Origin: JAYEJB01 sp034716415
Lineage (GTDB): Bacteria; Patescibacteriota; Patescibacteriia; SG8-24
DNA: 58,340 nt
Assembly (NCBI GenBank): GCA_034716415.1
Contig: JAYEJB010000071.1
Coordinates: 1 to 58,340, forward strand
Direction of reading: 5' to 3'
Shown here in pieces: positions 8,544 through 16,114 of this stretch (its first letter is position 1; every line of letters starts with the position of its first letter). The notes under the pieces were generated by a model. That model did no database searches, had not been told where the DNA came from, and saw nothing but the letters and a program-made list of their open reading frames with translations. Made by a program: the position numbers and the translations under genes.

Positions 8544-9593
8544 TTAGTTCAACTTCTCCTTCACAAGCCAATGAAAAAAATCTTTCCATCTGTCCAGCAG
8601 AGCTTGTTTCTCGTCGACTTCTCCCTCTTTCCATTCACTTGCGCCCAAATCGAGCATGATGGTCATCATCGCTCTTTCAAGAAGCATGAGCCAAAATACC
8701 TTTTCTGCAGTGACTCTCTTCGGCCATATGTCTGTCCATGCATCCACACGATTCAGGAAATCCTCAAATGAAAGAAACGCGTCACGAATATGCATGACAT
8801 CAACCCAGATCGGAAAAACCATTTCGTAATACTTCGGTCTCCATGACCAATATAAGTTGGCCATGACGATAAATTGTCCGTTTCGCACGTCATGCTTCAC
8901 ATCGAGGCCGGATAAATGCCCATGAGTGAATCGCATTTCAATATCACTGTCATCTTGGCGCATCGTCGAGAGGTAGGTATCGATAAACGGTCGCAGTTCG
9001 TCTTCGTCTATATGTTTGTGCGAGCTTTTTTTCGCGATCTCATAAAAATGATCGAATCCCTCGAATATCTTTTCCTTTATTGAAACTGAGGGTTTTGGTA
9101 TCCAGGCGTTTTGGATGGGTAATGCAGACTCAATAAACGCTTCCAGAAATTGAGCATGCAGTTCTCTATCGTCTTTTGTGGTTGGGACAGTTGCCCAGAG
9201 GGCAGGAACGCGCGAAATATCTTCAAATAACAGATAACCGAAACCCCAATCCTCTTCCCATACCCTGTCGTGCAATATTCGTACTGGACGAATCCTGTCT
9301 GTCCGCAAACTCTTCTCCACATTACGGATGATAAAACCCTCGTCGAACGGTAGTGGACGTAATTGCAGCTTGAGAACGGCTGTCTCACCTTCCATATTCT
9401 TGACTCGTGTAATGAAACTTCCGACTTTCCTTGAATCGTAGTAGACGCCCTGAAAAAGAGTCGATTCATCTACCGGAACAAAACCGTGCTTATCCTTAAC
9501 ATAAGTGAGTGCTTTTTCAATTAGGGATTGGGCGTCATCGGCGCCTTCAATATTTGCCGTTATACGATTTCCGAATTCATGTTCATCGGCCAT
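8544..9593 (-). CDS. Aminoglycoside phosphotransferase-like (degenerate kinase-fold) protein
   Basis: The 349-residue protein resembles the APH/choline-kinase fold in layout. An N-lobe lysine strand (TAVLKLQLRP, 90s) comes first, then a hinge-like GFGYLLFEDIS, then a catalytic-loop position reading THGHLSGLDVKHD. In active members this loop is HGDxxxxN and a DFG-like Asp follows. Here the loop Asp is His, and the next strand (FIVMANLYWSWRPKYYEM) has no clear metal-binding Asp. It may be a pseudokinase or a distant kinase. The region is visibly more AT-rich than its neighbours, which could mean recent acquisition. It is a single gene with no obvious partner. Confidence 0.6.
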   Translation of the reverse strand: MADEHEFGNRITANIEGADDAQSLIEKALTYVKDKHGFVPVDESTLFQGVYYDSRKVGSFITRVKNMEGETAVLKLQLRPLPFDEGFIIRNVEKSLRTDRIRPVRILHDRVWEEDWGFGYLLFEDISRVPALWATVPTTKDDRELHAQFLEAFIESALPIQNAWIPKPSVSIKEKIFEGFDHFYEIAKKSSHKHIDEDELRPFIDTYLSTMRQDDSDIEMRFTHGHLSGLDVKHDVRNGQFIVMANLYWSWRPKYYEMVFPIWVDVMHIRDAFLSFEDFLNRVDAWTDIWPKRVTAEKVFWLMLLERAMMTIMLDLGASEWKEGEVDEKQALLDRWKDFFHWLVKEKLN

Positions 9594-9736
9594 ATAATCG
9601 AATTATCTACAACTAACGCTTATAGCCTACCAGCCTTGACTCACAAAATGAATGCATCGGTAGACACCTGAACAGAGGGGGACGTAAAAAAATCACGCTG
9701 CACGCGACCTTCAATATTAATGCTTCCCGCCTCCCG
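9594..9736. other. Intergenic, nothing recognised
   Basis: About 140 bases between two leftward genes. I see no ORF, tRNA or strong hairpin, only a fragment of the CCCGCCTCCCGCT repeat type at the right end. Confidence 0.5.
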
Positions 9737-10891
9737 CTAAAACATCTCTTTCAACGTAGAAAACATCTCGTAGAGAGCTCCCAATGACAGGACCACGATT
9801 GTGACATTGGCCCAGAGCAGAGGAACACCAAGCTTCTTCTCCTTAAGCGATCCTTTCTTGGTTACGGCGATATACAGCAATGCCACGATGACCGCCGTGA
9901 TACCGCCGAACACCGCTCCCGAGAATCCGACGATTGTGATGAAATTCTTGGCCCCGAGCATGACGACCGCGAGCGGCACCCCCACGGCCAGCAACCAGGC
10001 CGGCACGATATGCATCTTATAGTCATACTCGAACGTGGAACGCAGATTCAGTCCGATGACGAAGTATGACGTCGCTACCGCCAGGAAGCCGAATACCGCG
10101 GCGAACGCGGAGACCCCTCCGCCCAATACCATCTTCAGTCCGCTGACTGCGTCGGTCGTGGTCGCCTCACCGGTCACTCCGTACACCATCAACCCGAAGA
10201 GCGTCGTCAACACGATAGCGATCAGCATGCCGATGATGATCGATTTCCTGAAGCCCTTGTGCTTCCCCTTCATGACGTCCTCCATCTCCGGGATGGCGCT
10301 GATGCCCGAGAGCGAGAACAGGATGACGCCGTACGGCAGGAACAGGTCGCCGTTCACGAACGGCATGAAGTTATCCAGACGCACGAACGGTGCCGACATG
10401 CCGACGATGACCAGAAGAGCGATCCCCAAAAGCACGGTCGACACAAAATCGATCTTCTCGACGAAACCCAGCCCGAAATAGATGACCGCGGCGCCGAGTA
10501 TGCCCCACGCGATCTGATAATGAAAAATCTCCCCGCCGATATGCGGTGAAAGCAAGACATGCAGAAACGTCCCGCCCACCAGGATATATGCGATCAGTCC
10601 ACCCCAGAATCCGAGTATGGTCGCGGCGGCCGCGATATGTTTGGCGCGCGGACCGATATATTTGCGCGCCAACCCCACAAGCCTGATCTTCTCTTCGCAG
10701 GCCATCGCCGCCTCGGCATAGAACAGGCTCTGGAGTATCTGGATCGCGCCCAGTACGACGATGAAGACGAGCGCCAGCCCGACGCCGACCTGGCTCATGG
10801 CGTACGGCACGCCGAAAATGCCGACACCGACGACGGTCCCGACCAAAGCCGCTGTCGCGAGCACGAACCTCTTGCGGTCTAGGGAAATCAT
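9737..10891 (-). CDS. Aromatic/HAAAP-type amino acid permease
   Basis: This is an integral membrane transporter of 384 residues with about eleven hydrophobic helices. Helix 1 carries LVGTVVGVGIFGVPYAMSQV, the glycine-rich unwound segment typical of the APC-superfamily amino-acid permeases of the HAAAP/SLC38 type. SLSGISAIPEMEDVMKG in the middle is also characteristic of the group. The substrate is probably an aromatic or other neutral amino acid, by family only. The start is set at ATG 10891, 36 codons into the open frame, because a TATAAT -10 lies only 6 bases upstream. The mRNA would therefore begin at or near the ATG. Confidence 0.85.
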   Translation of the reverse strand: MISLDRKRFVLATAALVGTVVGVGIFGVPYAMSQVGVGLALVFIVVLGAIQILQSLFYAEAAMACEEKIRLVGLARKYIGPRAKHIAAAATILGFWGGLIAYILVGGTFLHVLLSPHIGGEIFHYQIAWGILGAAVIYFGLGFVEKIDFVSTVLLGIALLVIVGMSAPFVRLDNFMPFVNGDLFLPYGVILFSLSGISAIPEMEDVMKGKHKGFRKSIIIGMLIAIVLTTLFGLMVYGVTGEATTTDAVSGLKMVLGGGVSAFAAVFGFLAVATSYFVIGLNLRSTFEYDYKMHIVPAWLLAVGVPLAVVMLGAKNFITIVGFSGAVFGGITAVIVALLYIAVTKKGSLKEKKLGVPLLWANVTIVVLSLGALYEMFSTLKEMF

Positions 10892-10897
10892 ATATAC

Positions 10898-10903
10898 ATT
10901 ATA
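10898..10903 (-). promoter_or_regulatory. TATAAT -10 of permease (leaderless)
   Basis: A perfect TATAAT on the minus strand ends 6 bases before the permease ATG. No good -35 is visible at 17 bases. The spacing predicts a leaderless transcript. Confidence 0.5.
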
Positions 10904-10959
10904 CCATGAAACGGTTCGGCTTTTCCGCGCCGTACGCCCTTTTATCTCGGAGGAGAGTT

Positions 10960-11577
10960 TTGACTTCCACAACTCCCGAAAAGGAACTGGCCCCAAAGAA
11001 GCCAGTCATCATAACCAACGGCTTTTCCCCCATCCCGATGTCCGTGGAACACCTCGCCCTCGTCTACAGGGCGGCCGGTTTCCAGGTCAGGATCATCGAG
11101 TATCGACTCGAGGACATGATGGACATCAAGCGATACGCCAAGCATATCGCCAGGACCGCCCGCGAACTGCACGAATCGACAGGTCACAAGGCCCACATCG
11201 TCGGCATCAGCATGGGTGGTGTAGCCGCACTCTTCGGCATCAAGTTCTATGCTGCTGCACCTGTTGTCGATACGTTGGTGGCCATGGGCTCTCCGTTCAA
11301 AGGGACACCAGCCACGTTCCTGGGTGAATGGACACTGCTGTTTCACAAGACGGGGCGGCAACTGGCGTTCAGGAGCGAATTCATCCAGAAACTTCACGAG
11401 GATCCCCTGCCACCCGGACCGCGCTACGTGTCTGTGAGCGGACATCTGGATTTCGTCTGCCCTCCCTATGTTTCGCAGCTCGATGGAACTGACAACCGTT
11501 TTCTGCTGTTCCAGCACTTTCACCTCATACTGTCACCCCTGCTGCACCAGCAGATCGCGAACATCCTGCTCGAATGA
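10960..11577 (+). CDS. Alpha/beta hydrolase (lipase-like), first of a tandem pair
   Basis: The 205-residue protein has a lipase-type nucleophile elbow GISMGG with Ser84 and an early strand VIITNGFSPIP in the oxyanion region. A late FDxVCPP-type acid loop (LDFVCPPY) and a C-terminal His-rich stretch (FQHFHLI) provide candidate Asp and His. It resembles triacylglycerol-lipase/PGAP1-like hydrolases. I place the start at TTG 10960, which has a strong GGAGGAG 5 bases upstream, rather than ATG 10906. It has no signal peptide. A terminator separates it from its paralogue. Confidence 0.75.
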   Translation: MTSTTPEKELAPKKPVIITNGFSPIPMSVEHLALVYRAAGFQVRIIEYRLEDMMDIKRYAKHIARTARELHESTGHKAHIVGISMGGVAALFGIKFYAAAPVVDTLVAMGSPFKGTPATFLGEWTLLFHKTGRQLAFRSEFIQKLHEDPLPPGPRYVSVSGHLDFVCPPYVSQLDGTDNRFLLFQHFHLILSPLLHQQIANILLE

Positions 11578-11582
11578 GCGTA

Positions 11583-11608
11583 ACCCGACTATGTGTCGGG
11601 TCTTTTTA
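11583..11608 (+). terminator. Terminator between the two hydrolases
   Basis: ACCCGAC-tatgt-GTCGGGT followed by CTTTTT, directly after the first hydrolase stop. Confidence 0.8.
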
Positions 11609-11618
11609 TACTGCAGGC

Positions 11619-11647
11619 TTGCCGCGACAGCCTCGATGCACTAACGT
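11619..11647 (+). promoter_or_regulatory. Promoter of second hydrolase
   Basis: TTGCCG, a 17-base spacer, then TAACGT. It uses the same -10 hexamer as the promoter at 33007 and lies 19 bases before the start codon. Confidence 0.6.
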
Positions 11648-11666
11648 GAACAGACGGAGAAGAACC

Positions 11667-12293
11667 TTGAAAGAAAAAACGAACACAGCAACGAAAACCA
11701 GGAAGCGCGTTGTGGTCGTGGCGAACGGGTTCTTCCCGTTTCCGCTACCAAGGCGACACATCATCAAGGCGATCGAGAAGTATGGCTTTGAGGCTCGAGT
11801 CATTCGGTTCGACCTGAAGAACAAGCGGAACGTGGTGACCTACTCGGCTACAATCGCCTGCGAAGTCCGAATGGCGCGTCGCCGCTCCGGCCGCAGAGTC
11901 GACCTGATAAGCACCAGCATGGGTGCCGTAGCCGGACTGCACGCGATCATGTTCAATGGTATCGCGGATCACGTGCGAAGGTTCGTGGCAGCAGGCGCGC
12001 CGTACGACGGATCACCTGTGGCGGCGTTCTTCAAACACATCGGAATGCTTGTCGGCTGCGAGGCCCCGGGCCAAATGACCAGGGGCAGTCCACTGCTGAA
12101 ACGACTCAAGGCGACCCCGTTGCCGCAAGGCCCGGAGTACTTCTCGTTCGGCGGCCTGTACGACGGCACCTGTCCCATCCCGACACACGAACTCGAGGGC
12201 GCGAAAAACATCCGCCATCCGTTCAGCCACAAGGACATCATGTTCAGGAGCTGGTTCCACGGCATCATCACGGAACTCTACCTTAGAGAGTGA
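11667..12293 (+). CDS. Alpha/beta hydrolase, second of a tandem pair
   Basis: The 208-residue protein parallels its upstream neighbour. It has VVVVANGFFPFPLP near the N terminus and an elbow STSMGA with Ser again at about position 84. A FGGLYDGTCPIP loop and a C-terminal HGI histidine follow. The first Gly of the GxSxG elbow is replaced by Ser. The start is set at TTG 11667 behind GGAGAAG, because the longer frame runs through the terminator and promoter. The pair looks like an old duplication now expressed separately. Substrate is unknown. Confidence 0.72.
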   Translation: MKEKTNTATKTRKRVVVVANGFFPFPLPRRHIIKAIEKYGFEARVIRFDLKNKRNVVTYSATIACEVRMARRRSGRRVDLISTSMGAVAGLHAIMFNGIADHVRRFVAAGAPYDGSPVAAFFKHIGMLVGCEAPGQMTRGSPLLKRLKATPLPQGPEYFSFGGLYDGTCPIPTHELEGAKNIRHPFSHKDIMFRSWFHGIITELYLRE

Positions 12294-12296
12294 TCT

Positions 12297-12320
12297 ATCC
12301 CCCGCTTTGGGGGATATTTT
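12297..12320 (+). terminator. Terminator after second hydrolase
   Basis: ATCCCCC-gctt-TGGGGGAT followed by ATTTTTGT, a compact strong stem. Confidence 0.8.
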
Positions 12321-12346
12321 TGTGAACAAACTGTGTATTCGCCGAT

Positions 12347-12375
12347 TTGCCCCTTGCCGACGCGTGTCGTAAAGT
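12347..12375 (+). promoter_or_regulatory. dnaB promoter
   Basis: TTGCCC, a 17-base spacer, then TAAAGT, with the dnaB ATG 15 bases after the -10. Confidence 0.55.
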
Positions 12376-12390
12376 ACGTATGCAAAGAAT

Positions 12391-13851
12391 ATGCCTGAAG
12401 AGAGAATTCCACCGCAGAATATCGACGCGGAACAATCGTTACTCGGCGCCTTGCTTATAGACAAGGAAGCCTTGCTTAATGTCGCCGATCTGGTGCGTCC
12501 GGAAGATTTCTACCGGCAGGCGCACACGGACATCTTCTGCACGATGCTCGAACTGCACGGCAAGCGCGAGCCGATCGACATGACGACCTTACCGAACAGG
12601 ATGGACGAATTGAAACTTCTGGAAGGGGCCGGCGGCCGCACGTATCTGACCGAACTGTCGGCCATGGTCGCGACCGCGGCGCACGTTGTACACTACGCCG
12701 ACATCATCCAGAAGAAGTCCACCCGGCGCAGGATGCTGGCCGCCGCGGGAGAGATCATCTCCCTGGCGCACGAGGAGACCGAGGATGTGGACGGCCTCCT
12801 GGACGATGCCGAACAGAGACTGTCCAACGTCTCGAAGAGAAACCTGAAAACCTCGTTCACGCCGATCAAGGAGGCGCTCGACAATGCGTTCGAGCGCATC
12901 GATGACCTGCACAAACAGGACGGAAAGATGCGCGGCGTACCGACCGGCTACCGGGACCTCGATTCCCTCTTAGCCGGACTGCAGCGCTCGGACCTGGTAA
13001 TCCTCGCCGCGCGTCCGTCGGTCGGTAAGACCAGTTTCGCGCTGGACATCGCCAGGAACGCGGCAGTCATCGGCAAAATGCCGGTCGGACTCTTTTCGCT
13101 CGAGATGTCAAAGGAGCAGCTCGTAGACCGCATGCTTTGCGCGGAAGCGGGTGTCGACCTGTGGCGCATGCGCACCGGACAACTCAAGGACTCCGGCGAT
13201 GACAGCGATTTCTCGCGTATCGGCCACGCCCTGGGCAAACTGTCCGAAGCGCCGATCTTCATCGATGATACGGCGAACGTCAACGTCATGGAAATCCGCA
13301 CCAAAGCGCGCCGCCTGCAGAGCGAACACGGGCTCGGCCTGCTGGTCATCGACTATCTGCAGCTGATGGAATCGCGCCGCACCCGGGCGAGCGACAACAG
13401 GACGCAGGAAGTCGCGGAGATCACGCGTGCCCTGAAGGGTATCGCGCGCGAACTGGACATTCCGGTGCTGGCGTTGTCGCAGCTGTCGCGTCTCACCGAA
13501 CAGTCCAAACCTGCCATCCCGAAACTGTCGCATTTACGTGAGTCCGGTTCCATCGAACAGGACGCGGATGTGGTGCTGTTCCTGTATCGCAAAGCCACGG
13601 ACAAGAACTATAAGCTGGAGGAGATTCCGCTCGACGAAAGGTATACCGCGGAAGTGCACGTGGCCAAGCACCGCAACGGCCCATGCGGAGTAGTCAAGAT
13701 GTTCTTCGACGAAGCACGCGTCAGTTTCCGCGACCTCGACCGAAAGCACGCACCGAGCACTCCGCCACCGGAACACGGTCAGCAGGCGACTCCGGTGCAC
13801 GCGGCGATGCCGGTGCAGGGAGCACCGAAAGATAATGAGCCGAAGTTCTGA
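12391..13851 (+). CDS. dnaB: Replicative DNA helicase DnaB
   Basis: DnaB is the hexameric 5'-3' helicase that unwinds DNA at the replication fork. The 486 residues begin with the N-terminal DnaB domain (PQNIDAEQSLLGALLID). The RecA-type core follows with Walker A ARPSVGKTS (207-215), Walker B LLVIDYLQLM (317-326), SQLSRLTEQ, RESGSIEQDADVV and KHRNGP. A Pro/Gln-rich tail of about 40 residues follows the core. No intein is present. It has its own promoter and no strong Shine-Dalgarno. Palindrome copy B lies about 30 bases after the stop, with no other terminator seen. Confidence 0.97.
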   Translation: MPEERIPPQNIDAEQSLLGALLIDKEALLNVADLVRPEDFYRQAHTDIFCTMLELHGKREPIDMTTLPNRMDELKLLEGAGGRTYLTELSAMVATAAHVVHYADIIQKKSTRRRMLAAAGEIISLAHEETEDVDGLLDDAEQRLSNVSKRNLKTSFTPIKEALDNAFERIDDLHKQDGKMRGVPTGYRDLDSLLAGLQRSDLVILAARPSVGKTSFALDIARNAAVIGKMPVGLFSLEMSKEQLVDRMLCAEAGVDLWRMRTGQLKDSGDDSDFSRIGHALGKLSEAPIFIDDTANVNVMEIRTKARRLQSEHGLGLLVIDYLQLMESRRTRASDNRTQEVAEITRALKGIARELDIPVLALSQLSRLTEQSKPAIPKLSHLRESGSIEQDADVVLFLYRKATDKNYKLEEIPLDERYTAEVHVAKHRNGPCGVVKMFFDEARVSFRDLDRKHAPSTPPPEHGQQATPVHAAMPVQGAPKDNEPKF

Positions 13852-13883
13852 CCGAAGCCTAAAAGCTGAAAAGCTAATAGGAT

Positions 13884-13977
13884 GATGTCTTATGCACAGT
13901 TTGGGGAAAAAACAGGCTGCCTGTTTCCCGCAGGAAACAGACTGTCTGTGTTTTCCCCAAACTGTGCATAAGACATC
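13884..13977. repeat. Long-palindrome family, copy B
   Basis: A 94-base element. Outer arms begin GATGTCTTATGCACAG and pair perfectly over 23 bases. Each half also holds a small self-complementary arm, AAACAGGC-t-GCCTGTTT and AAACAGAC-t-GTCTGT. The element can fold as one long hairpin or as a stem with two side arms. It lies between dnaB and ybaB, and an AT-rich TATATATAATATATAA tract follows that may hold the ybaB promoter. Confidence 0.9.
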
Positions 13978-14045
13978 TACCTAACTATATATAATATATA
14001 ATTTGAAATTCTTTTAAGCTTTTGAACTGTTAAGCTCAAGAAAAT

Positions 14046-14339
14046 ATGTTCAACAAACTCAAGCAGGTAAAAGACATGCGCGACAAGGCCAAGAAGCTCC
14101 AGAATATGCTTTCCGAGGAGAGCGTGGAGGCGAGCGCCGCGTGGGGCAAGGTCAAAGTCGTGATGGATGGCAATCAATCCGTGCAGTCGGTAGAAATCGA
14201 CCCGGAGATGCTTTCGGACAAGCGGAAACTAGAGGAGGCGATGAAAGAGGTCTACAACGACGCAGTCAAGAAAGCGCAAAAAAAAATGGTCGACAAGATG
14301 CGTAAGAGCGGCGACCTGAACATTCCGGGGTTGACTTAA
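14046..14339 (+). CDS. ybaB: YbaB/EbfC-family nucleoid-associated protein
   Basis: YbaB/EbfC proteins are small dimeric DNA-binding proteins that coat the nucleoid and are usually encoded next to recR. The 97-residue product has the expected N-terminal helix MFNKLKQVKDMRDKAKKLQN and the strand pair KVKVVMDGNQ. The C-terminal helices end MVDKMRKSGDLNIPGL. The start is ATG 14046, without an evident Shine-Dalgarno but downstream of several TATAAT-like -10 boxes. The ybaB-recR neighbourhood is conserved across bacteria. Here the two are separated by 500 bases of repeats. Confidence 0.9.
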   Translation: MFNKLKQVKDMRDKAKKLQNMLSEESVEASAAWGKVKVVMDGNQSVQSVEIDPEMLSDKRKLEEAMKEVYNDAVKKAQKKMVDKMRKSGDLNIPGLT

Positions 14340-14345
14340 AATTTT

Positions 14346-14439
14346 GTCATTGCGAGGAGTGAAGCGACGCGGCAACCCCGTACGGACAGCAATAACCACC
14401 GGGATTGCCGCGGTCGCCTGCGGGCTCCCTCGCAATGAC
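14346..14439. repeat. GTCATTGCGAG inverted repeat, copy 1
   Basis: GTCATTGCGAG at the left end pairs with CTCGCAATGAC at the right. The interior holds CCGGGATTGCCGCGG. Three further elements of this family lie in the window at 24851, 38276 and 41159. Confidence 0.85.
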
Positions 14440-14449
14440 AAATATTGAA

Positions 14450-14554
14450 ATGCATAACTTCCCCGAACCGATAGAGCGGCTCATCGAGGATCTCTGCCCC
14501 TCCTGCCCCTTCTCCCACCCCCGCTCCTCCCCGCCCAACAATGACATGAGATAA
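14450..14554 (+). CDS. recR leader mini-ORF 1 (diverged copy)
   Basis: A 34-codon ORF starting MHNFPEPIERLIEDL matches the RecR N terminus (MRDFPEPIKRLIEEL), with mostly synonymous or conservative changes. It then runs into a CTGCCCCTTCTCCC-type repeat and ends SPPNNDMR-stop. Its TAA is followed directly by the ATG of the next unit. Whether it is translated is unknown. Confidence 0.4.
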   Translation: MHNFPEPIERLIEDLCPSCPFSHPRSSPPNNDMR

Positions 14555-14650
14555 ATGCGTGATTTTCCAGAACAAATCAAGAGACTTATCGAGGAGCTCG
14601 GCCCTTCGACTCCGCTCAGGACCTCCCCGCCCAACAATGACATGAGATAA
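14555..14650 (+). CDS. recR leader mini-ORF 2
   Basis: A 31-codon ORF: 16 codons of the recR start (MRDFPEQIKRLIEELG), then a CCCTTCGACTCCGCTCAGG repeat read as PSTPLRT, then SPPNNDMR-stop. TAA abuts the next ATG (TAAATG). Confidence 0.4.
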   Translation: MRDFPEQIKRLIEELGPSTPLRTSPPNNDMR

Positions 14651-14746
14651 ATGCGTGATTTTCCAGAACCAATCAAGAGACTCATCGAGGAGCTCGGCCC
14701 TTCGACTCCGCTCAGGACCTCCCCGCCCAACAATGACATGAGATAA
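14651..14746 (+). CDS. recR leader mini-ORF 3
   Basis: This is essentially identical to mini-ORF 2 except Pro for Gln at codon 7, as in RecR itself. It has the same 96-base period and the same TAAATG junction. Confidence 0.4.
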   Translation: MRDFPEPIKRLIEELGPSTPLRTSPPNNDMR

Positions 14747-14842
14747 ATGCGTGATTTTCCAGAACCAATCAAGAGACTCATCGAGGAGCTCGGCCCTTCG
14801 ACTCCGCTCAGGACCTCCCCGCCCAACAATGACATGAGATAA
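14747..14842 (+). CDS. recR leader mini-ORF 4
   Basis: The last repeat unit; its TAA is followed at once by the recR ATG at 14843. If read, its ribosomes could reinitiate on recR. Confidence 0.4.
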   Translation: MRDFPEPIKRLIEELGPSTPLRTSPPNNDMR

Positions 14843-15469
14843 ATGCGTGATTTTCCAGAACCAATCAAGAGACTTATCGAGGAGCTCGGCAGACTGCCTG
14901 GTGTCGGCCTGAAGACGGCCGAACGCTATGCTTTCGCGCTACTGAAACGCCGCGGCGAGGACAGGGAGCGCCTGGCGAACTCGATACTCGACATCGGCGG
15001 GTCGTTGAGCACCTGCTCGGTCTGCGGTAACTACACGGAAAAGGACCCGTGCCCCATCTGTTCGGACGCGCGGCGCGAACGCGCGTTCGTCTGCGTGGTC
15101 GCCACGGAACAGGACCTACTGGCCGTGGAACGCACCGGAGAGTTCGCCGGCCTGTATCACGTGCTGGGTGGAGTGCTGTCCCCCGCCGACGGTATCACGC
15201 CGAATGAACTCAACGTCCGGGAACTGCAGTCGCGTGTGACGCGGGACGCACTCGAAGAGATCATCCTCGCGTTCGACCACACCATCGAAGGCGAATCGAC
15301 CATGATGTACCTGACGCGCGTGCTCCGACCGTCCGGCATCCGGGTGACGCGCCTGGCGCGCGGCCTGCCGACCGGCAGTGAAGTCGGATACGCCGACGAA
15401 GTGACTTTGTCGGACGCGTTGCGCGGCCGACGGGAAATAGCGAAAAAACGCGAGACCACAAAAGCATAG
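14843..15469 (+). CDS. recR: Recombination mediator RecR
   Basis: RecR loads RecA at gaps with RecF/RecO. The 208 residues contain an N-terminal helix-hairpin-helix (LGRLPGVGLKTAERYAF) and the four-cysteine zinc motif CSVCGNYTEKDPCPIC (58-73). The Toprim domain (VVATEQDLLAVERTGEFAG) holds GESTMMYL and GLPTGSEVGYAD. Length is normal. The start at ATG 14843 has no Shine-Dalgarno. It directly follows the stop codon of the last of four tandem leader mini-ORFs, so translation may be coupled. Identification is secure; the leader arrangement is unusual. Confidence 0.95.
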   Translation: MRDFPEPIKRLIEELGRLPGVGLKTAERYAFALLKRRGEDRERLANSILDIGGSLSTCSVCGNYTEKDPCPICSDARRERAFVCVVATEQDLLAVERTGEFAGLYHVLGGVLSPADGITPNELNVRELQSRVTRDALEEIILAFDHTIEGESTMMYLTRVLRPSGIRVTRLARGLPTGSEVGYADEVTLSDALRGRREIAKKRETTKA

Positions 15470-15476
15470 GATATAT

Positions 15477-15509
15477 AGAAAAAACGCCGTCATTCCGACG
15501 ACGTTTTCG
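15477..15509. terminator. Bidirectional terminator between convergent genes
   Basis: AAAACGcCGTC pairs with GACGaCGTTTT across a short loop. A or T runs on both sides let it serve recR and the leftward gene ending at 15490. Confidence 0.65.
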
Positions 15510-15972
15510 GTTGCTGTTCCTCAAGCCGTAATATCATCGGCCTTCCGTTTCCGGAGTCTATGGCGACGGCCAACACCTTAAGGTCGATGAGGTCCATGCC
15601 CGACAAGGCTTCCTGCACCTCGGCGGGCAACACGCCATGACCGAGACAGACATTATTCACCAGCGTCCTGATCTGGCACAGGGATTCCGTCGCGGACCAG
15701 AGGATTTCCTCTCGAACCATCCGCTCGGCCATGATGTCAGACACGCGCTGGAGCATCCTTTCGGTCACCAGTCGCCTGTTCGCCACTCCCAGCCGTATCA
15801 GGATCTGACAGCAGAAGTTCGTTCCATCATGGGTCCGGAACGAGACCGTAAACGTCGATTCGATGCGATCAACCGGAACGCATGGCACCTCGACCGAACT
15901 CCGATACGGAGGTCCGACGATCGACTCATTCCACGACAATCTCCTGTTTCTTCTTCGTTTCCTTCGCGACAT
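15490..15972 (-). CDS. Hypothetical protein (160 aa), basic N terminus
   Basis: I do not recognise this protein. It starts with a very basic stretch (MSRRKRRRNRRLSW) that could bind nucleic acid. A mixed alpha/beta region follows, ending in IDLKVLAVAIDSGNGRPMIL. There is no signal peptide or membrane helix. The ATG at 15972 was chosen over a GTG three codons upstream; neither has a clear ribosome site. It has a candidate promoter of its own at 16005-16033. Confidence 0.65.
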   Translation of the reverse strand: MSRRKRRRNRRLSWNESIVGPPYRSSVEVPCVPVDRIESTFTVSFRTHDGTNFCCQILIRLGVANRRLVTERMLQRVSDIMAERMVREEILWSATESLCQIRTLVNNVCLGHGVLPAEVQEALSGMDLIDLKVLAVAIDSGNGRPMILRLEEQQPKTSSE

Positions 15973-16004
15973 TCTGACCACCCGAAGATAAAGAACCTTC
16001 TTTC

Positions 16005-16033
16005 AGTGAATCAGCTGTTACTGCCAAGGTCAA
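16005..16033 (-). promoter_or_regulatory. Candidate promoter of the 15490-15972 gene
   Basis: TTGACC with a 17-base spacer to TTCACT on the minus strand. The -35 is good and the -10 poor. Confidence 0.4.
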
Positions 16034-16042
16034 CGAAGACCC

Positions 16043-16071
16043 TGGACCGAAGCGCACAAAAAGGTTAAAAA
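16043..16071 (+). promoter_or_regulatory. Candidate protease-gene promoter
   Basis: TGGACC, 17 bases, TAAAAA. A small hairpin GACCTC-cgata-GAGGTC lies in the leader just before the Shine-Dalgarno. Confidence 0.45.
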
Positions 16072-16114
16072 TGAAATACGACCTCCGATAGAGGTCCGAT
16101 GGAAGGAGGCCGAA

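Larger units (their letters stand above)
14555..14842 (+). repeat. Three 96-base tandem repeats duplicating the recR start
   Basis: Units start at 14555, 14651 and 14747 with an exact 96-base period. The first 47-48 bases of each equal the first bases of recR at 14843. A fourth, diverged 105-base unit precedes them at 14450. Confidence 0.95.

Noticed and set aside
13884..13977. tRNA-like cloverleaf or attC site in the long palindromes
   Set aside because: There is a stem with two arms but no tRNA consensus, anticodon loop or CCA region. The arms are too long and perfect for attC.
14450..14842. CRISPR or integron cassette array at recR
   Set aside because: Units are contiguous, code for a known N terminus and show no spacers, integrase or attC signature.
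14347..14868. A 173-codon repetitive ORF on the minus strand across the recR leader
   Set aside because: It is the complement of the 96-base tandem repeats; the repeat period is a multiple of three, so any stop-free frame stays open. The plus-strand recR homology explains the sequence.
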